From Proteiniclasticum ruminis DSM 24773 (GTDB lineage Bacteria; Bacillota; Clostridia; Clostridiales; Clostridiaceae), in contig NZ_JNKC01000005.1 of the NCBI RefSeq assembly GCF_000701905.1, positions 186,001-250,000 on the forward strand: DNA of 64,000 nt, in the 5' to 3' direction. Of this stretch, positions 16,545 to 25,271 are shown piece after piece. A program made the position numbers and the translations under genes. Below the pieces are notes generated by a model. It did not search any database, was not told the origin of the DNA, and was given only the letters and a program-made list of their open reading frames with translations. Positions within the stretch are counted from its first letter, which is position 1, and every line of letters starts with the position of its first letter.

Positions 16545-16940
16545 CTAAAACCAGATATTGATTTCTTTTTCTGCACTTTCCTGAGAGTCTGAAGCATGAA
16601 CTGTATTCTCACGATAGCTGACACCATAGAGCTTTCTGACCGTACCAGTTTCTGCATCTGCAGGATTGGTTTTTCCGTTCAGTTCTCTCACTTTTTGGAT
16701 GGCATTCTCACCTTCAAGCACCATGGCTACCAAAGGACTTCTTGTGATGTAGGTAATAAGAGGCTCAAAGTAGTCTCTTCCCTCATGTTCCTTATAATGC
16801 TCCGTCGCAGTCTCCACATCCGCATGAACCATACGAAGTTTAGTGACTTTCAGGCTGTTTGCCTCATAAAGTGCTATAATGTTGCCGATGAGGTTTCTTT
16901 CCACCGCATCAGGTTTGATCAGTACCAAGGTGTTTTCCAT
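16545..16940 (-). CDS. ndk: Nucleoside diphosphate kinase
   Basis: 131-aa enzyme equilibrating NTP and dNTP pools by phosphotransfer through a histidine. The N-terminus TLVLIKPDAVERNLIG is canonical. The phospho-histidine is His115 in ENTVHASDSQESAEKEI. Most NDKs have HGSD here, so Gly to Ala is a mild deviation. The TNPADAETGTVR loop is conserved, apart from a shortened following segment (KLYGVSYRE). Length is slightly below the usual 135-150 aa. It has its own promoter, with the TATAAT 30 nt upstream. Confidence 0.95.
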   Translation of the reverse strand: MENTLVLIKPDAVERNLIGNIIALYEANSLKVTKLRMVHADVETATEHYKEHEGRDYFEPLITYITRSPLVAMVLEGENAIQKVRELNGKTNPADAETGTVRKLYGVSYRENTVHASDSQESAEKEINIWF

Positions 16941-16971
16941 AATAATCTCCTATCAAACGTTATTTTAAACC

Positions 16972-17000
16972 ATTATATCAGGGTTTTAATACCTTGTGAA
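16972..17000 (-). promoter_or_regulatory. Promoter of ndk
   Basis: Minus strand: TTCACA (17000-16995), 17-nt spacer, TATAAT (16977-16972). Confidence 0.65.
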
Positions 17001-17031
17001 GAGCAAATATACTGTAAAAAGAGGATCCATA

Positions 17032-17532
17032 ATGATAAAACAAACACATCCACTCTCTCCAATCTATAACAAGCATTCCGAGATTCTCATTTTAGGGAGT
17101 TTTCCTTCTGTAAAGTCTAGAGCATCCATGTTTTATTACGCGCATCCTCAGAATCGATTCTGGAGGATCTTGCCAAGGATTTTTAACTATCATAAGACAC
17201 TGGAGACGAACGAGGAGAAAACTCAGTTTTTACTGGAACGGAGAATCGCACTTTGGGATGTTCTTCATTCCTGCACGATAGAAGGTTCCTCAGACAGCAG
17301 CATCAAAGATGCTGTCCCCAATGACCTGACCTTCCTTCTCGAAAACTCGGACATCCGGCGCATTCTATGTAATGGCACAACCGCTTACAAACTATATAAT
17401 AGATTTCAAAAGACTTTGATAGGGAATGCGATTGAAGTGCTTCAGTTACCAAGCACCAGTCCAGCCAATGCAAGATTTTCAGAAGAGATGCTAGAAATCA
17501 TCTGGAAAGAAGCTCTGATACATCATAAATAA
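17032..17532 (+). CDS. Uracil-DNA-glycosylase-fold DNA glycosylase (deoxyinosine/MUG-like)
   Basis: 166-aa protein with the UDG-superfamily pattern: motif A ILGSFPSVKS (~21-30), then FYYAHPQNRFWRILP, LWDVLHSC, PNDLTFLL, LCNGTTAYKLY and a C-terminal LPSTSPANARFS loop. It matches my recollection of the family annotated as DNA-deoxyinosine or G:T/U mismatch glycosylase, which removes deaminated bases. A GTG 36 nt upstream is in frame, but the ATG at 17032 follows AGAGGA with better spacing. It is convergent with a DUF2680 gene across a perfect hairpin. Confidence 0.82.
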   Translation: MIKQTHPLSPIYNKHSEILILGSFPSVKSRASMFYYAHPQNRFWRILPRIFNYHKTLETNEEKTQFLLERRIALWDVLHSCTIEGSSDSSIKDAVPNDLTFLLENSDIRRILCNGTTAYKLYNRFQKTLIGNAIEVLQLPSTSPANARFSEEMLEIIWKEALIHHK

Positions 17533-17562
17533 AAGGAGATGCATCAGCATCTCCTTTTATTT
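17527..17562. terminator. Bidirectional terminator after the glycosylase gene
   Basis: AAATAAAAGGAGATGC-atca-GCATCTCCTTTTATTT: a perfect 16-bp stem with U-tracts on both strands. It includes the glycosylase stop codon. Confidence 0.92.
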
Positions 17563-17569
17563 ATATGAA

Positions 17570-18007
17570 CTATCTGTTTCTACCAAATCCTCCGAAACCA
17601 CCATTCATCATACCACGTCCCATACCTTTTCCGAATCCGAGACCATAGTTCTGACCAGCGACTCCACCACCGCATGGACCAGTACCATTTTCAATATTCT
17701 CAAGAATCTGATCTGCGCGTTCTCTGGATAGGGAACCTTCCTTCACGCGTTCTTCAATGACTTCTTTTTTCTGCTCCAGAACTTCGTTTCTGAATTCCTC
17801 CAATTTTCCCTCATCTTCCGCAATTTCATAGAGCATTTTTCCTTCTTCAAAATGTTCTTCTTCAATCTCTTCAATGGACTTTCCTGTGATACCAGCCAGG
17901 GCCTCCCAGGGATTGTCGTACTTTGCTGCTGCAAATACTGTAAGGGATGTGATTCCCATAGCCACCGCCAATGTGCTGCCTGCAATAATCTTACTGATTT
18001 TGTTCAT
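17570..18007 (-). CDS. Secreted DUF2680 protein with Gly/Met-rich tail
   Basis: 145-aa exported protein. The signal peptide (MNKISKIIAGSTLAVAMGIT..., cut probably after VFA) is followed by a helical domain of the DUF2680 type (LAGITGKSIEEIEEE, YEIAEDEGKLEEF, VIEERVKEGSLSRERADQIL). The last ~35 residues are glycine-rich with methionines (GKGMGRGMMNGGFGG). The role of DUF2680 is not known. It has its own promoter and lies next to another small secreted protein and a two-component system whose sensor also has a Met/Gly-rich segment, so a shared envelope or metal role is conceivable (inference only). Confidence 0.85.
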   Translation of the reverse strand: MNKISKIIAGSTLAVAMGITSLTVFAAAKYDNPWEALAGITGKSIEEIEEEHFEEGKMLYEIAEDEGKLEEFRNEVLEQKKEVIEERVKEGSLSRERADQILENIENGTGPCGGGVAGQNYGLGFGKGMGRGMMNGGFGGFGRNR

Positions 18008-18036
18008 TTTTCATTTCCTCCTTTGGTTGTTCTTTG

Positions 18037-18064
18037 ATTACATCATATGATCCATTTGTGTCAA
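18037..18064 (-). promoter_or_regulatory. Promoter of the DUF2680 gene
   Basis: Minus strand: TTGACA (18064-18059), 16-nt spacer, TGTAAT (18042-18037), 30 nt before the ATG. Confidence 0.65.
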
Positions 18065-18104
18065 AAATTTGTTTTTTCTCAAGTAATCCTGTGTTTTTTC
18101 AGCT

Positions 18105-18398
18105 CTACATCTGACAGTGGTGGACATTGGGATTGTTTTCAATCGGACAATTGTAGATTCCATTTTTTTGTCCATTTCCCGGTATATCTTGCCCCATCAT
18201 AAGCGCTTTGCGATACTCATGCCTTCTGCTTTTCATGAAATTTTCCATAGCAGGAACCGACTTCTCAGAAACCTCCATTGTCATTTCACTCACTTCAGAA
18301 GCACGAACTTCCACAGGAGCGAGAAGAGCGGTCCCCGCAGATACAGCCATAGTCAGCATAAGTGCATTTGTCAAGATCATCAATTGTATTTTTTTCAT
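18105..18398 (-). CDS. Small secreted protein of unknown function
   Basis: 97-aa protein. MKKIQLMILTNALMLTMAVS begins a signal peptide with likely cleavage after VRA (MTMAVSAGTALLAPVEVRAS). The mature part is about 60 residues and ends in NCPIENNPNVHHCQM, with two cysteines, two adjacent histidines and several methionines, a composition compatible with metal binding though no family is recognised. The upstream extension to 18413 is rejected because GGAGGG lies right before the ATG at 18398. It is divergent from the two-component system and could be its target (inference). Confidence 0.7.
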   Translation of the reverse strand: MKKIQLMILTNALMLTMAVSAGTALLAPVEVRASEVSEMTMEVSEKSVPAMENFMKSRRHEYRKALMMGQDIPGNGQKNGIYNCPIENNPNVHHCQM

Positions 18399-18583
18399 TA
18401 TGAAACCCTCCAAATTTGTTTTATGAGGTCACTATACAGCGTAATTGTGTTGAAAGTTTGTATTAAGATAGCATTTTCTGTGTTTCTCTTTTGCCCTACA
18501 GTCTGAATCATCACAAAAAAAACATATCTCTTCGCTAAAATGTTATTATTGAATTGAACAGAAAACAGAAAGGAATGAGTGTC

Positions 18584-19279
18584 ATGAACTTGCTCATCGC
18601 AGACGACCATAAACAAATCACATCAATACTAAGTGATTATGCAAAAAAAGAAGGGTATACCGTATCGATCGCCAACGACGGCAAAGAAGCATTAAGTATG
18701 TTCAGCAAGAACACTTTCGATCTGGTACTACTTGATGTGATGATGCCGGAGATGGATGGTTTTCAGGTATGCAGAGAGATACGGAAAACATCCACTGTAC
18801 CCATTATTATGGTCACTGCCAGAGGAGAGGACTTTGAACGCATCATGGGACTTGATATGGGTGCTGATGATTATATCGTCAAACCTTTTTCACCTGGCGA
18901 AGTCATGGCAAGAATCCGTGCTATTCTAAGAAGAATTTCACCTGATTTAAAGGAAAGCCAGGATAAAAACATCTTACATTATGATAATCTCACCATTAAT
19001 ATTGAGGAGTTTACTGTCCTGGTGGAGAATGAACCGGTATCACTTACGAAAAAAGAGATCGAGATCCTTTATACCATGGCAAAGAATCCAAACAAGCTTT
19101 TTACCAGAGATAACCTTTTAAACAGTCTTTGGGGCTATGATTACTTCGGAGATGCCAGAACTGTAGACTCTCACATCAAGAGGCTCCGTGCAAAACTGGA
19201 CAGCTGTCATCACCCGAACTGGGAGATAAAAACAGTCTGGGGAATGGGATATAAATTCGAGGTGGAACATGAACTATAA
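18584..19279 (+). CDS. OmpR/PhoB-family response regulator
   Basis: 231-aa two-component regulator. The receiver domain has acidic residues in IADDHK, phosphoacceptor Asp51 in LLDVMMPEMDG, Thr in MVTARGED and Lys in VKPFSPGE. A winged-helix output domain follows (~130-231; SLTKKEIEILYTMAKNP, DARTVDSHIKRLRAKL). A TTG at 18554 and an ATG at 18575 are in frame; AAAGGA directly abuts 18575, so the ATG at 18584 is the best-spaced start. It overlaps the sensor kinase gene by 11 nt. Confidence 0.93.
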   Translation: MNLLIADDHKQITSILSDYAKKEGYTVSIANDGKEALSMFSKNTFDLVLLDVMMPEMDGFQVCREIRKTSTVPIIMVTARGEDFERIMGLDMGADDYIVKPFSPGEVMARIRAILRRISPDLKESQDKNILHYDNLTINIEEFTVLVENEPVSLTKKEIEILYTMAKNPNKLFTRDNLLNSLWGYDYFGDARTVDSHIKRLRAKLDSCHHPNWEIKTVWGMGYKFEVEHEL

Positions 19280-20756
19280 AATCACAAGAAAACTGGTTCT
19301 TTTTATTGTTTCTCTGCTCCTTCTCTTTTCATTGCTCATGAGTGTGGTATTTGCACGCCTTTTTTCTGAACATACTTTAGAATACCATCAGGAGGATCTG
19401 AAGATCCGTGCAGAAGCCATCGCTTCCAATCTCACAGAATTTTTGAACTCCACTACAAGTTCTGGTTCCATGGGTATGAGTGGTATGGGCATGGGGATGA
19501 ACGGAATGAAAGGATATATGCCCTATTTGAGAGGGCTGGAGCAGGTTGCCATGGGCAACATATGGATTGTAGACCGGAATGCTTCTATCATCTATGAATC
19601 AAAGGGACTGGAGATTGAATCTCAAGAGCTTCCATCCTCGGCTAATGAAATCATTGAAAAAGCACTTTCTGGAAGCACTTCTTTCAGTGAGACCTTCAGT
19701 GACTTTATTGGCATAAAAAGTCTTACCGTAGGGGTCCCCATTCTCAATGATACGCAAGAGGTCATAGGTGCTGTGCTGCTTCATGCTCCTGTGAACAACA
19801 TTGACTCCTCTATCTTAAGCGGACTGAATATCCTCTTTATTTCAGCAGCCATTGCTTTGGTTCTGGCGATTCTCTTAGGGACTCTTTTCTCTTTAAAGTT
19901 CATCGCACCCATCAAAAAAATAAATAAGGCAGCTTATAAACTATCTGAAGGGGACTATTCCATCCAGACTCAGGTGATTCAAAATGATGAAATCGGAGAT
20001 CTTGCAAAAACGGTAGATCAACTGGCCATTCGCCTTGACGAAGCATCCAAAGAAAGTAGCAGACTGGAACAAAGCAGACGGGACTTTATTGCCAGTGTCT
20101 CACACGAACTGAGAACACCTGTCACTGTGTTAAGAGGTTCTCTAGAGGCACTGAAGGATGGAATCATAGAAGACGAGGATCAGCGCAGACAATATGAGGA
20201 TCAGATGTTCCAGGAAGTCCTTTCTCTGCAGAGGCTGGTAGATGATCTTCTAAGTCTTACAAAACTTCAGAATCCGGATTTTAAGATCAGTAAAGAACTT
20301 CTCAATCTTTCCGAAGTTCTTTCTGATGGCGTCGATGCCATGAAGCTTTTAGGGGCAGACAAAGAAATCAGCCTGAGCCTTTCAAACCCGTATACCTTCA
20401 TACCATTTACAGGAGACTACGGAAGACTTCGCCAAATGTTCATGGCCATCCTTGATAATGCCATAAAGTTCTCACTAAACCGAAGCTCCGTTGACATAGA
20501 GGTGGGGGAACAGACCGGAAGAACCATTGTAAAGATCAGGGATCACGGCATCGGAATGGAAGAAAAGGTAAAAGCGCATATTTTCGAGAAGTTCTATCAG
20601 ACCTCGACAACAGAGAATCTGAAAGGAACCGGGCTAGGGCTTTCCATCGTGAAGGAGATAGCATTAAGGCATGATATATCCATCGATGTGGAGAGCCGTA
20701 AAGGGGAGGGAACAGTATTTTCTTTCACCTTCCCGAAAGAAAAAGCGCCAAGCTAA
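19269..20756 (+). CDS. Sensor histidine kinase with Met/Gly-rich extracellular domain
   Basis: 495-aa membrane kinase paired with the preceding regulator. TM1 is at ~8-29, the extracellular sensor at ~30-180 and TM2 at ~183-208. A HAMP domain (APIKKINKAAYKLSEGDYS), a HisKA domain (phospho-His near 279 in SHELRTPVTVLRGSL) and a HATPase domain (DNAIKFS, GIGMEEKV, GTGLGLSIVKEI) follow. The extracellular domain has an unusual repeat of methionine and glycine at residues ~66-84 (GSMGMSGMGMGMNGMKGYM), which recalls copper/silver-binding Met motifs. The signal sensed is unknown; metal or envelope stress are candidates. Confidence 0.93.
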   Translation: MNYKITRKLVLFIVSLLLLFSLLMSVVFARLFSEHTLEYHQEDLKIRAEAIASNLTEFLNSTTSSGSMGMSGMGMGMNGMKGYMPYLRGLEQVAMGNIWIVDRNASIIYESKGLEIESQELPSSANEIIEKALSGSTSFSETFSDFIGIKSLTVGVPILNDTQEVIGAVLLHAPVNNIDSSILSGLNILFISAAIALVLAILLGTLFSLKFIAPIKKINKAAYKLSEGDYSIQTQVIQNDEIGDLAKTVDQLAIRLDEASKESSRLEQSRRDFIASVSHELRTPVTVLRGSLEALKDGIIEDEDQRRQYEDQMFQEVLSLQRLVDDLLSLTKLQNPDFKISKELLNLSEVLSDGVDAMKLLGADKEISLSLSNPYTFIPFTGDYGRLRQMFMAILDNAIKFSLNRSSVDIEVGEQTGRTIVKIRDHGIGMEEKVKAHIFEKFYQTSTTENLKGTGLGLSIVKEIALRHDISIDVESRKGEGTVFSFTFPKEKAPS

Positions 20757-20836
20757 GTGATTTTCTTGTCACAAAACCTTGTCAGCACAGGATATATCCG
20801 GTATGATAGGAGAGTACAAAAATTATTTTCAGGTAG

Positions 20837-20864
20837 TTGACAGACTTTCTGATTATGTTATAAT
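20837..20864 (+). promoter_or_regulatory. Promoter of infC-rpmI-rplT
   Basis: Consensus TTGACA (20837-20842), 16-nt spacer, consensus TATAAT (20859-20864). Confidence 0.85.
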
Positions 20865-20874
20865 AGTTTGGTAC

Positions 20875-21003
20875 AAGTAGAAACCACCGTTTCTCACCCT
20901 ACGACTAGCGTTGTATGGTCATAATTCATTCTTTAGTGAATTTGAGGACGGTTTATGCCGTCCTTTTTTAGCGTCTATCGTTAGAAAAGGCATGTTAAAT
21001 TCC
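20875..21003 (+). promoter_or_regulatory. Structured infC leader with attenuator, probable L20-type leader
   Basis: The ~140-nt leader contains a hairpin ACCCTACGAC/GTTGTATGGT (20897-20923, one mismatch and one wobble). A terminator follows, GGACGG-N6-CCGTCC plus six T (20946-20969), well before infC. In low-GC Firmicutes this operon is controlled by L20 binding to a leader that promotes termination. Position and terminator fit, but I cannot prove the L20-binding pseudoknot by eye. Confidence 0.65.
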
Positions 21004-21013
21004 GGAGGTGAAA

Positions 21014-21526
21014 ATTATTAAATCAAACAACCCAATCAATCATGAAATAAGAGAAAAAGAAGTAAGACTTATTTCAAGTGAAGGTGAACAGCTTGGAATT
21101 GTATCATCAAGAGATGCCCTGAAAATGGCAGAAGACCAGAATCTGGATCTTGTGATGATTGCTCCCACAGCAAAACCACCCGTATGTAAAATCATGGACT
21201 ACCATAAGTTTACCTACGAACAGGCCAAAAAAGAAAAAGAGGCCAAGAAGAATCAGAAGATCATCACCCTGAAAGAAATCCGATTCAGCCCTAAGACCGA
21301 AGAACATGATATCACAATCAAGTCAAACAAGGCACGGGAATTCCTGACAGACGGAGACAAGGTGAAGGTTACTGTAAGGTTTAGAGGCCGCGAAGCCGCT
21401 TACGCAGAAAATGGATACAAGATCCTGAGTAATTTCGCATCAAAATTAGAGGATGTCGGTACGATCGAAAAGCCTGCCAAAATGGAAGGTCGTAACATGA
21501 TCATGATACTGACTCCAAAGAAGTAA
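21014..21526 (+). CDS. infC: Translation initiation factor IF-3
   Basis: About 170 aa. N-domain ([20 protein letters not shown]), a charged linker ([17 protein letters not shown]) and C-domain ([38 protein letters not shown]) are canonical. Start choice: the only conventional start, GTG at 21008, shares bases with the Shine-Dalgarno GGAGG (21004-21008). In-frame ATT codons at 21014 and 21017 sit 5 and 8 nt after it. ATT is the known rare start codon of infC in other bacteria, used for autoregulation, so I place the start at 21014 (inference). First gene of infC-rpmI-rplT. Confidence 0.94.
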   Translation: MIKSNNPINHEIREKEVRLISSEGEQLGIVSSRDALKMAEDQNLDLVMIAPTAKPPVCKIMDYHKFTYEQAKKEKEAKKNQKIITLKEIRFSPKTEEHDITIKSNKAREFLTDGDKVKVTVRFRGREAAYAENGYKILSNFASKLEDVGTIEKPAKMEGRNMIMILTPKK

Positions 21527-21548
21527 CAAACTTTAGGAGGAAGAAACG

Positions 21549-21746
21549 ATGCCAAAAATGAAAACCCATAGAGGCGCTGCCAAGAGATTCAGAAAAACTG
21601 GAAGTGGAAAGCTGAAGAGAGGAAAAGCTTTCAGAAGTCATATCCTTACTAAGAAGTCTTCCAAGAGAAAGAGAAATCTTAGAAAGACCGGGTATGTTTC
21701 TACAACACAAGAAAAGGCAATGAGAAAGTTGCTACCATACCTATAA
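21549..21746 (+). CDS. rpmI: 50S ribosomal protein L35
   Basis: 65-aa highly basic protein, [20 protein letters not shown], matching L35 over its full length ([24 protein letters not shown]). It has an AGGAGG ribosome-binding site and lies 22 nt after infC, 25 nt before rplT. Confidence 0.98.
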   Translation: MPKMKTHRGAAKRFRKTGSGKLKRGKAFRSHILTKKSSKRKRNLRKTGYVSTTQEKAMRKLLPYL

Positions 21747-21771
21747 TTAGAAGGATACAGGAGGATTAAAA

Positions 21772-22128
21772 ATGGCAAGAGTTAAAAGAGCCTTAAACGC
21801 TCGTAAGAATCATAAAAAAGTACTGAAGCTTGCAAAGGGATACTACGGTGCAAAGAGCAAGCTGTTCAAGACAGCAAATGAGACTGTTATCAGAGCTCAG
21901 AGAAATTCCTATATCGGCAGAAAGCTGAAGAAGAGAGATTTCAGAAGACTCTGGATCGCGAGAATCAATGCAGCTGCTAGAATGAACGGTCTTAGCTACT
22001 CCAGACTGATGAACGGTCTGAAGATTGCTGGAATCGACATCAACAGAAAGATGCTTTCTGAGATCGCAATCCATGATCCAAAGGCATTTGCAGTGCTCGT
22101 TGAGACCGCAAAGTCCAAATTAGCATAA
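21772..22128 (+). CDS. rplT: 50S ribosomal protein L20
   Basis: 118-aa protein: [20 protein letters not shown], then [20 protein letters not shown] and [20 protein letters not shown], all canonical. L20 is needed for early 50S assembly and in Firmicutes represses its own operon through the leader. It is followed by a strong terminator. Confidence 0.98.
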   Translation: MARVKRALNARKNHKKVLKLAKGYYGAKSKLFKTANETVIRAQRNSYIGRKLKKRDFRRLWIARINAAARMNGLSYSRLMNGLKIAGIDINRKMLSEIAIHDPKAFAVLVETAKSKLA

Positions 22129-22135
22129 ACCCATC

Positions 22136-22163
22136 AAAATCACCTGTTTTCAGGTGATTTTTT
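22136..22163 (+). terminator. Terminator of the infC operon
   Basis: AAATCACCTG-tttt-CAGGTGATTT followed by a T-run. Confidence 0.92.
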
Positions 22164-22291
22164 ATTTTCCGATTTAATACCAATGGTTGAACATTTCAGA
22201 ATTATTCTATAAGATGAAGAGTAAGATAGATTGCAGCTCTTATAAAGTCTGACAAGAGTGGTGTACTGATTAATTATTTACAAAAGGCATC

Positions 22292-22319
22292 TTGCAAAAC
22301 ACAAAAAAAGGCGTACAAT
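22292..22319 (+). promoter_or_regulatory. Promoter of ktrBA
   Basis: TTGCAA (22292-22297), 16-nt spacer, TACAAT (22314-22319), 41 nt upstream of the ktrB start. No recognisable riboswitch core lies in the preceding ~130 bp. Confidence 0.6.
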
Positions 22320-22360
22320 AATCCGAGTGACAGGCTAATATTGACAAACGAGGTGCTCCT

Positions 22361-23716
22361 ATGGAGAACATAAAAAAGAAGAAACATCTAAGTCCTTTTA
22401 AAATACTGGCAATAGGATTTGCCACAGTCATCCTGACGGGAGGAATTCTCCTGTCCCTTCCAATATCCTCTGTATCTGGCCAATACACAAGTCTTCTGGA
22501 TACCATTTTTACCGCAACCTCTGCGGTCTGCGTAACGGGGCTTGTGGTTCTTGATACAGGAACCTACTGGTCGGTATTTGGACAATGGATTATTTTAGTC
22601 CTAATCGAAATCGGCGGCCTTGGATTTATGGCATTATCGACAATCTTTGCACTGCTTCTTGGAAAGCGTATCTCCTTAAGAGAACGGCTCGTTATGCAGG
22701 AAGCATACAACACTTTTTCTTTGCAAGGTGTCATCAGCCACGTTCGTTATATGCTGTTTTTTACCCTTGCCGTACAAGGGGGGGCTGCTCTCATACTGAT
22801 GACACAGTTCATTCCCCTATATGGGATCGGAACAGGAATATATTATGGAATCTTCCATGCGATATCAGCATTCAACAATGCAGGCTTTGATCTTTTGGGC
22901 AACTTCACCTCAGTCACTGTACTGAACACCAATAAGGTGGTGCTGATGACCTTAGGAACACTGATTAACATCGGTGGACTTGGCTATCTCGTATGGCGTG
23001 AGATCATCAGCAGCATCCGGTCGAAAAAGAAGTTAAAGAACTTCAGCCTTCACTCAAAAGTGGTTCTGACCATTTCACTGACCTTAGTTTTATTCGGCTC
23101 ATTGATTTTCCTGATTTTTGAGTGGAATAATCCTGCAACCATGCAAGGGATGAGATTTTCAGATAAAATCGTCAACTCGTATTTTACTGCAACTACCCCT
23201 AGAACGGCCGGCTTCAACAGCATCTCGAACTCAGAGATGTCTCCCGCCGGAAAGCTTCTGACCATGGCTTATATGTTTATTGGTGGTTCTCCAGGTTCTA
23301 CAGCAGGTGGTGTGAAAACCACCACACTGGGTATCGTGATTTTCACACTGATTTCTGTCCTGAAAGGGCGGGAAGATGTGGAGGTCTATCACAAGAAACT
23401 CTCACAAAGCACCGTATACCGTGCAGTGGCAGTTTTCTTGCTTGGCATATCCATTGTAATTATGGGCGTTATGGTGCTTTCCATTGCAGAGGTAGGAGCA
23501 ACCTTTGAAGTCATTCTTTATGAAGTCCTTTCAGCCTTCGGCACAGTTGGACTGACCCAAGGCATCACACCAAGCCTCACTGCAGTCAGCAAGGTCACTT
23601 TAACTCTCATCATGTATATGGGAAGAGTGGGTCCATTAACCGTCATGCTGGCCTTAGCAGGAAAACAGAGTAAAGCAAACGTTAAATATCCAGAAGGCAA
23701 ACTTCTGATTGGATAA
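22361..23716 (+). CDS. ktrB: Trk/Ktr-type potassium channel subunit (KtrB/TrkH)
   Basis: 451-aa integral membrane protein of the SKT family, with four M1-P-M2 repeats. P-loop glycines are visible in TSAVCVTGLVVLDTG, AFNNAGFDLLG, TTPRTAGFNSIS and SAFGTVGLTQGI, the pseudo-fourfold K+ selectivity filter. It imports K+ driven by the membrane potential or Na+. The ATG follows GAGGTG. The cytoplasmic gating subunit gene ktrA follows by 10 nt. Confidence 0.94.
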   Translation: MENIKKKKHLSPFKILAIGFATVILTGGILLSLPISSVSGQYTSLLDTIFTATSAVCVTGLVVLDTGTYWSVFGQWIILVLIEIGGLGFMALSTIFALLLGKRISLRERLVMQEAYNTFSLQGVISHVRYMLFFTLAVQGGAALILMTQFIPLYGIGTGIYYGIFHAISAFNNAGFDLLGNFTSVTVLNTNKVVLMTLGTLINIGGLGYLVWREIISSIRSKKKLKNFSLHSKVVLTISLTLVLFGSLIFLIFEWNNPATMQGMRFSDKIVNSYFTATTPRTAGFNSISNSEMSPAGKLLTMAYMFIGGSPGSTAGGVKTTTLGIVIFTLISVLKGREDVEVYHKKLSQSTVYRAVAVFLLGISIVIMGVMVLSIAEVGATFEVILYEVLSAFGTVGLTQGITPSLTAVSKVTLTLIMYMGRVGPLTVMLALAGKQSKANVKYPEGKLLIG

Positions 23717-23726
23717 GGAGAAAGAC

Positions 23727-24392
23727 ATGAAAGCAAAACAATTTATAGTAATTGGACTTGGCCGCTTCGGTCAAAGTGTCGCAAAGACTCTATTTCAGAT
23801 GGGATATGATGTGCTGGCTGTGGACGATGACGAAACCACAGTACAGGAGATTTCTGATTCTGTCACCCATGCAGTGCAAATGGATGCCACAGATGAGTAC
23901 TCACTAAGGACACTGGGTGTCAGAAACTTTGATATTGCAGTAGTTTCTATTGGTACCAATATCCAGTCTTCCATCATGGTGACATTGAACCTAAAAGAAG
24001 CTGGCGTTAAAAAAGTCATCGCAAAAGCTACCAACGAAATGCACGCAAAGCTCCTGACAAAAATTGGAGCAGATCGGGTGATTCTGCCAGAATATGATAT
24101 GGGTGTCCGCGTGGCACACAATTTGGTTTCTTCCAACATTCTTGATTTCATCGAGCTCTCACCTGATTATTCCATCATAGAAGTCAAAGCACCTGAAAGC
24201 TGGATAGGCAAAGACATCAAGACATTGGATGTCCGGGCAAAATATGGCATCAACATCATGGCAGTGAAATCAGGCATGGATATCAACATCTCTCCAAGTG
24301 CAACAGACCTGATCAAACAAGAAGATATCCTTGTAGTCATCGGTTCTATTGATGATCTATCACACATTGAAGGACTTGTGTCCAATGACTGA
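23727..24392 (+). CDS. ktrA: Potassium uptake regulatory subunit (KtrA/TrkA, RCK domain)
   Basis: 221-aa cytoplasmic protein. The RCK-N Rossmann domain has the dinucleotide motif VIGLGRFGQSVAKTL (8-22) and an acidic ribose-binding residue in VLAVDDDE. The RCK-C domain (~135-221) ends in EDILVVIGS. In this family RCK-N binds ATP/ADP or NAD(H) and RCK-C often binds c-di-AMP. The ATG at 23727 has AAGGAG properly upstream; a TTG 18 nt earlier is less likely. The 3' end overlaps the methyltransferase gene by 8 nt. Confidence 0.94.
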   Translation: MKAKQFIVIGLGRFGQSVAKTLFQMGYDVLAVDDDETTVQEISDSVTHAVQMDATDEYSLRTLGVRNFDIAVVSIGTNIQSSIMVTLNLKEAGVKKVIAKATNEMHAKLLTKIGADRVILPEYDMGVRVAHNLVSSNILDFIELSPDYSIIEVKAPESWIGKDIKTLDVRAKYGINIMAVKSGMDINISPSATDLIKQEDILVVIGSIDDLSHIEGLVSND

Positions 24393-25188
24393 GTTCCGGA
24401 TTGAGAGTAAATCAAACCCTGTGATCAAAATGGCGAAAAAACTGAAAGAGAAGAAGTACAGAAATGAGAGCAGACGATTTCTTGTGGAAGGATTCCGGTT
24501 TCTGGAAGAAGCGCTGAAATCGGGGAAAAAAATTGACAAGATCTTTTATGTTCCTGAAAAAGAAGAAGATTTCAGAAAGTATATTGAGCCAAATCTGAAA
24601 GGGGAAGAGATTTATTCAGTACCTGAAGCTCTATTGAAGGAACTCTCATCCACGGTGCATCCACAAGGGGTCATCGGCGTCGTTCATATGGATGAAAGCT
24701 CTGATAATCATGGTGCAGATCCTTTCAGAAATTCCATGTACCTTTATCTGGATGGTCTTCAGGATCCCGGCAATCTCGGCACCATCATCCGTTCTGCTCA
24801 TGCAGCAGAAGCAGGGGGGATTCTCCTTGGAAAGAACACCGTGGATCCATACAGTGACAAAGTCCTTAGAAGCTCCATGGGCTCTATTTTTCATCTCCCT
24901 CTCTACAGAGATGGGGATATGATGCTCAAAAAACTCCAGAATCAAGGCTATAAACTTGCCGTTACGAGTCTGGATGCAACGAGAAGCATCTATGAGGAAG
25001 ATCTTGCACAGAACCTGGTTCTCGTCATCGGCAACGAGGGCAGTGGGGTGACAAAGGAAATCCAGGACAATGCTGAAATGCTTCTGAAAATCCCAATGCC
25101 TGGAGGCGCAGAAAGTCTGAACGCAGCAGTTGCTGCATCTGTTATTCTATTCGAGAAGGTTCGTCAGACTCAAGAAAAGTCTCTCTAG
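24385..25188 (+). CDS. SpoU/TrmH-family (SPOUT) RNA 2'-O-methyltransferase
   Basis: 267-aa SAM-dependent RNA methyltransferase. N-terminal substrate-binding domain (SNPVIKMAKKLKEKKYR, FLVEGFRFLEEAL) and a C-terminal trefoil-knot domain with motif 1 LQDPGNLGTIIRSAHA, motif 2 VIGNEGSGVTKE and motif 3 IPMPGGAESLNAAVAAS. In Clostridia this gene is usually annotated as an rRNA methyltransferase next to pheST. The exact nucleotide modified is not predictable. It starts within the end of ktrA. Confidence 0.92.
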   Translation: MTEFRIESKSNPVIKMAKKLKEKKYRNESRRFLVEGFRFLEEALKSGKKIDKIFYVPEKEEDFRKYIEPNLKGEEIYSVPEALLKELSSTVHPQGVIGVVHMDESSDNHGADPFRNSMYLYLDGLQDPGNLGTIIRSAHAAEAGGILLGKNTVDPYSDKVLRSSMGSIFHLPLYRDGDMMLKKLQNQGYKLAVTSLDATRSIYEEDLAQNLVLVIGNEGSGVTKEIQDNAEMLLKIPMPGGAESLNAAVAASVILFEKVRQTQEKSL

Positions 25189-25271
25189 TGGTCCTTTTTA
25201 CAGTTCATAGGGCGCACTCAAAATCAGACCTAAACATTGCATCGCATCTCAGGAAAGTCTTTGAGAATGGC

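Noticed and set aside
22164-22360. c-di-AMP (ydaO-type) riboswitch before ktrBA
   Set aside because: Such leaders are common for K+ uptake genes, but I could not find the conserved core and the promoter leaves only a ~40-nt leader.
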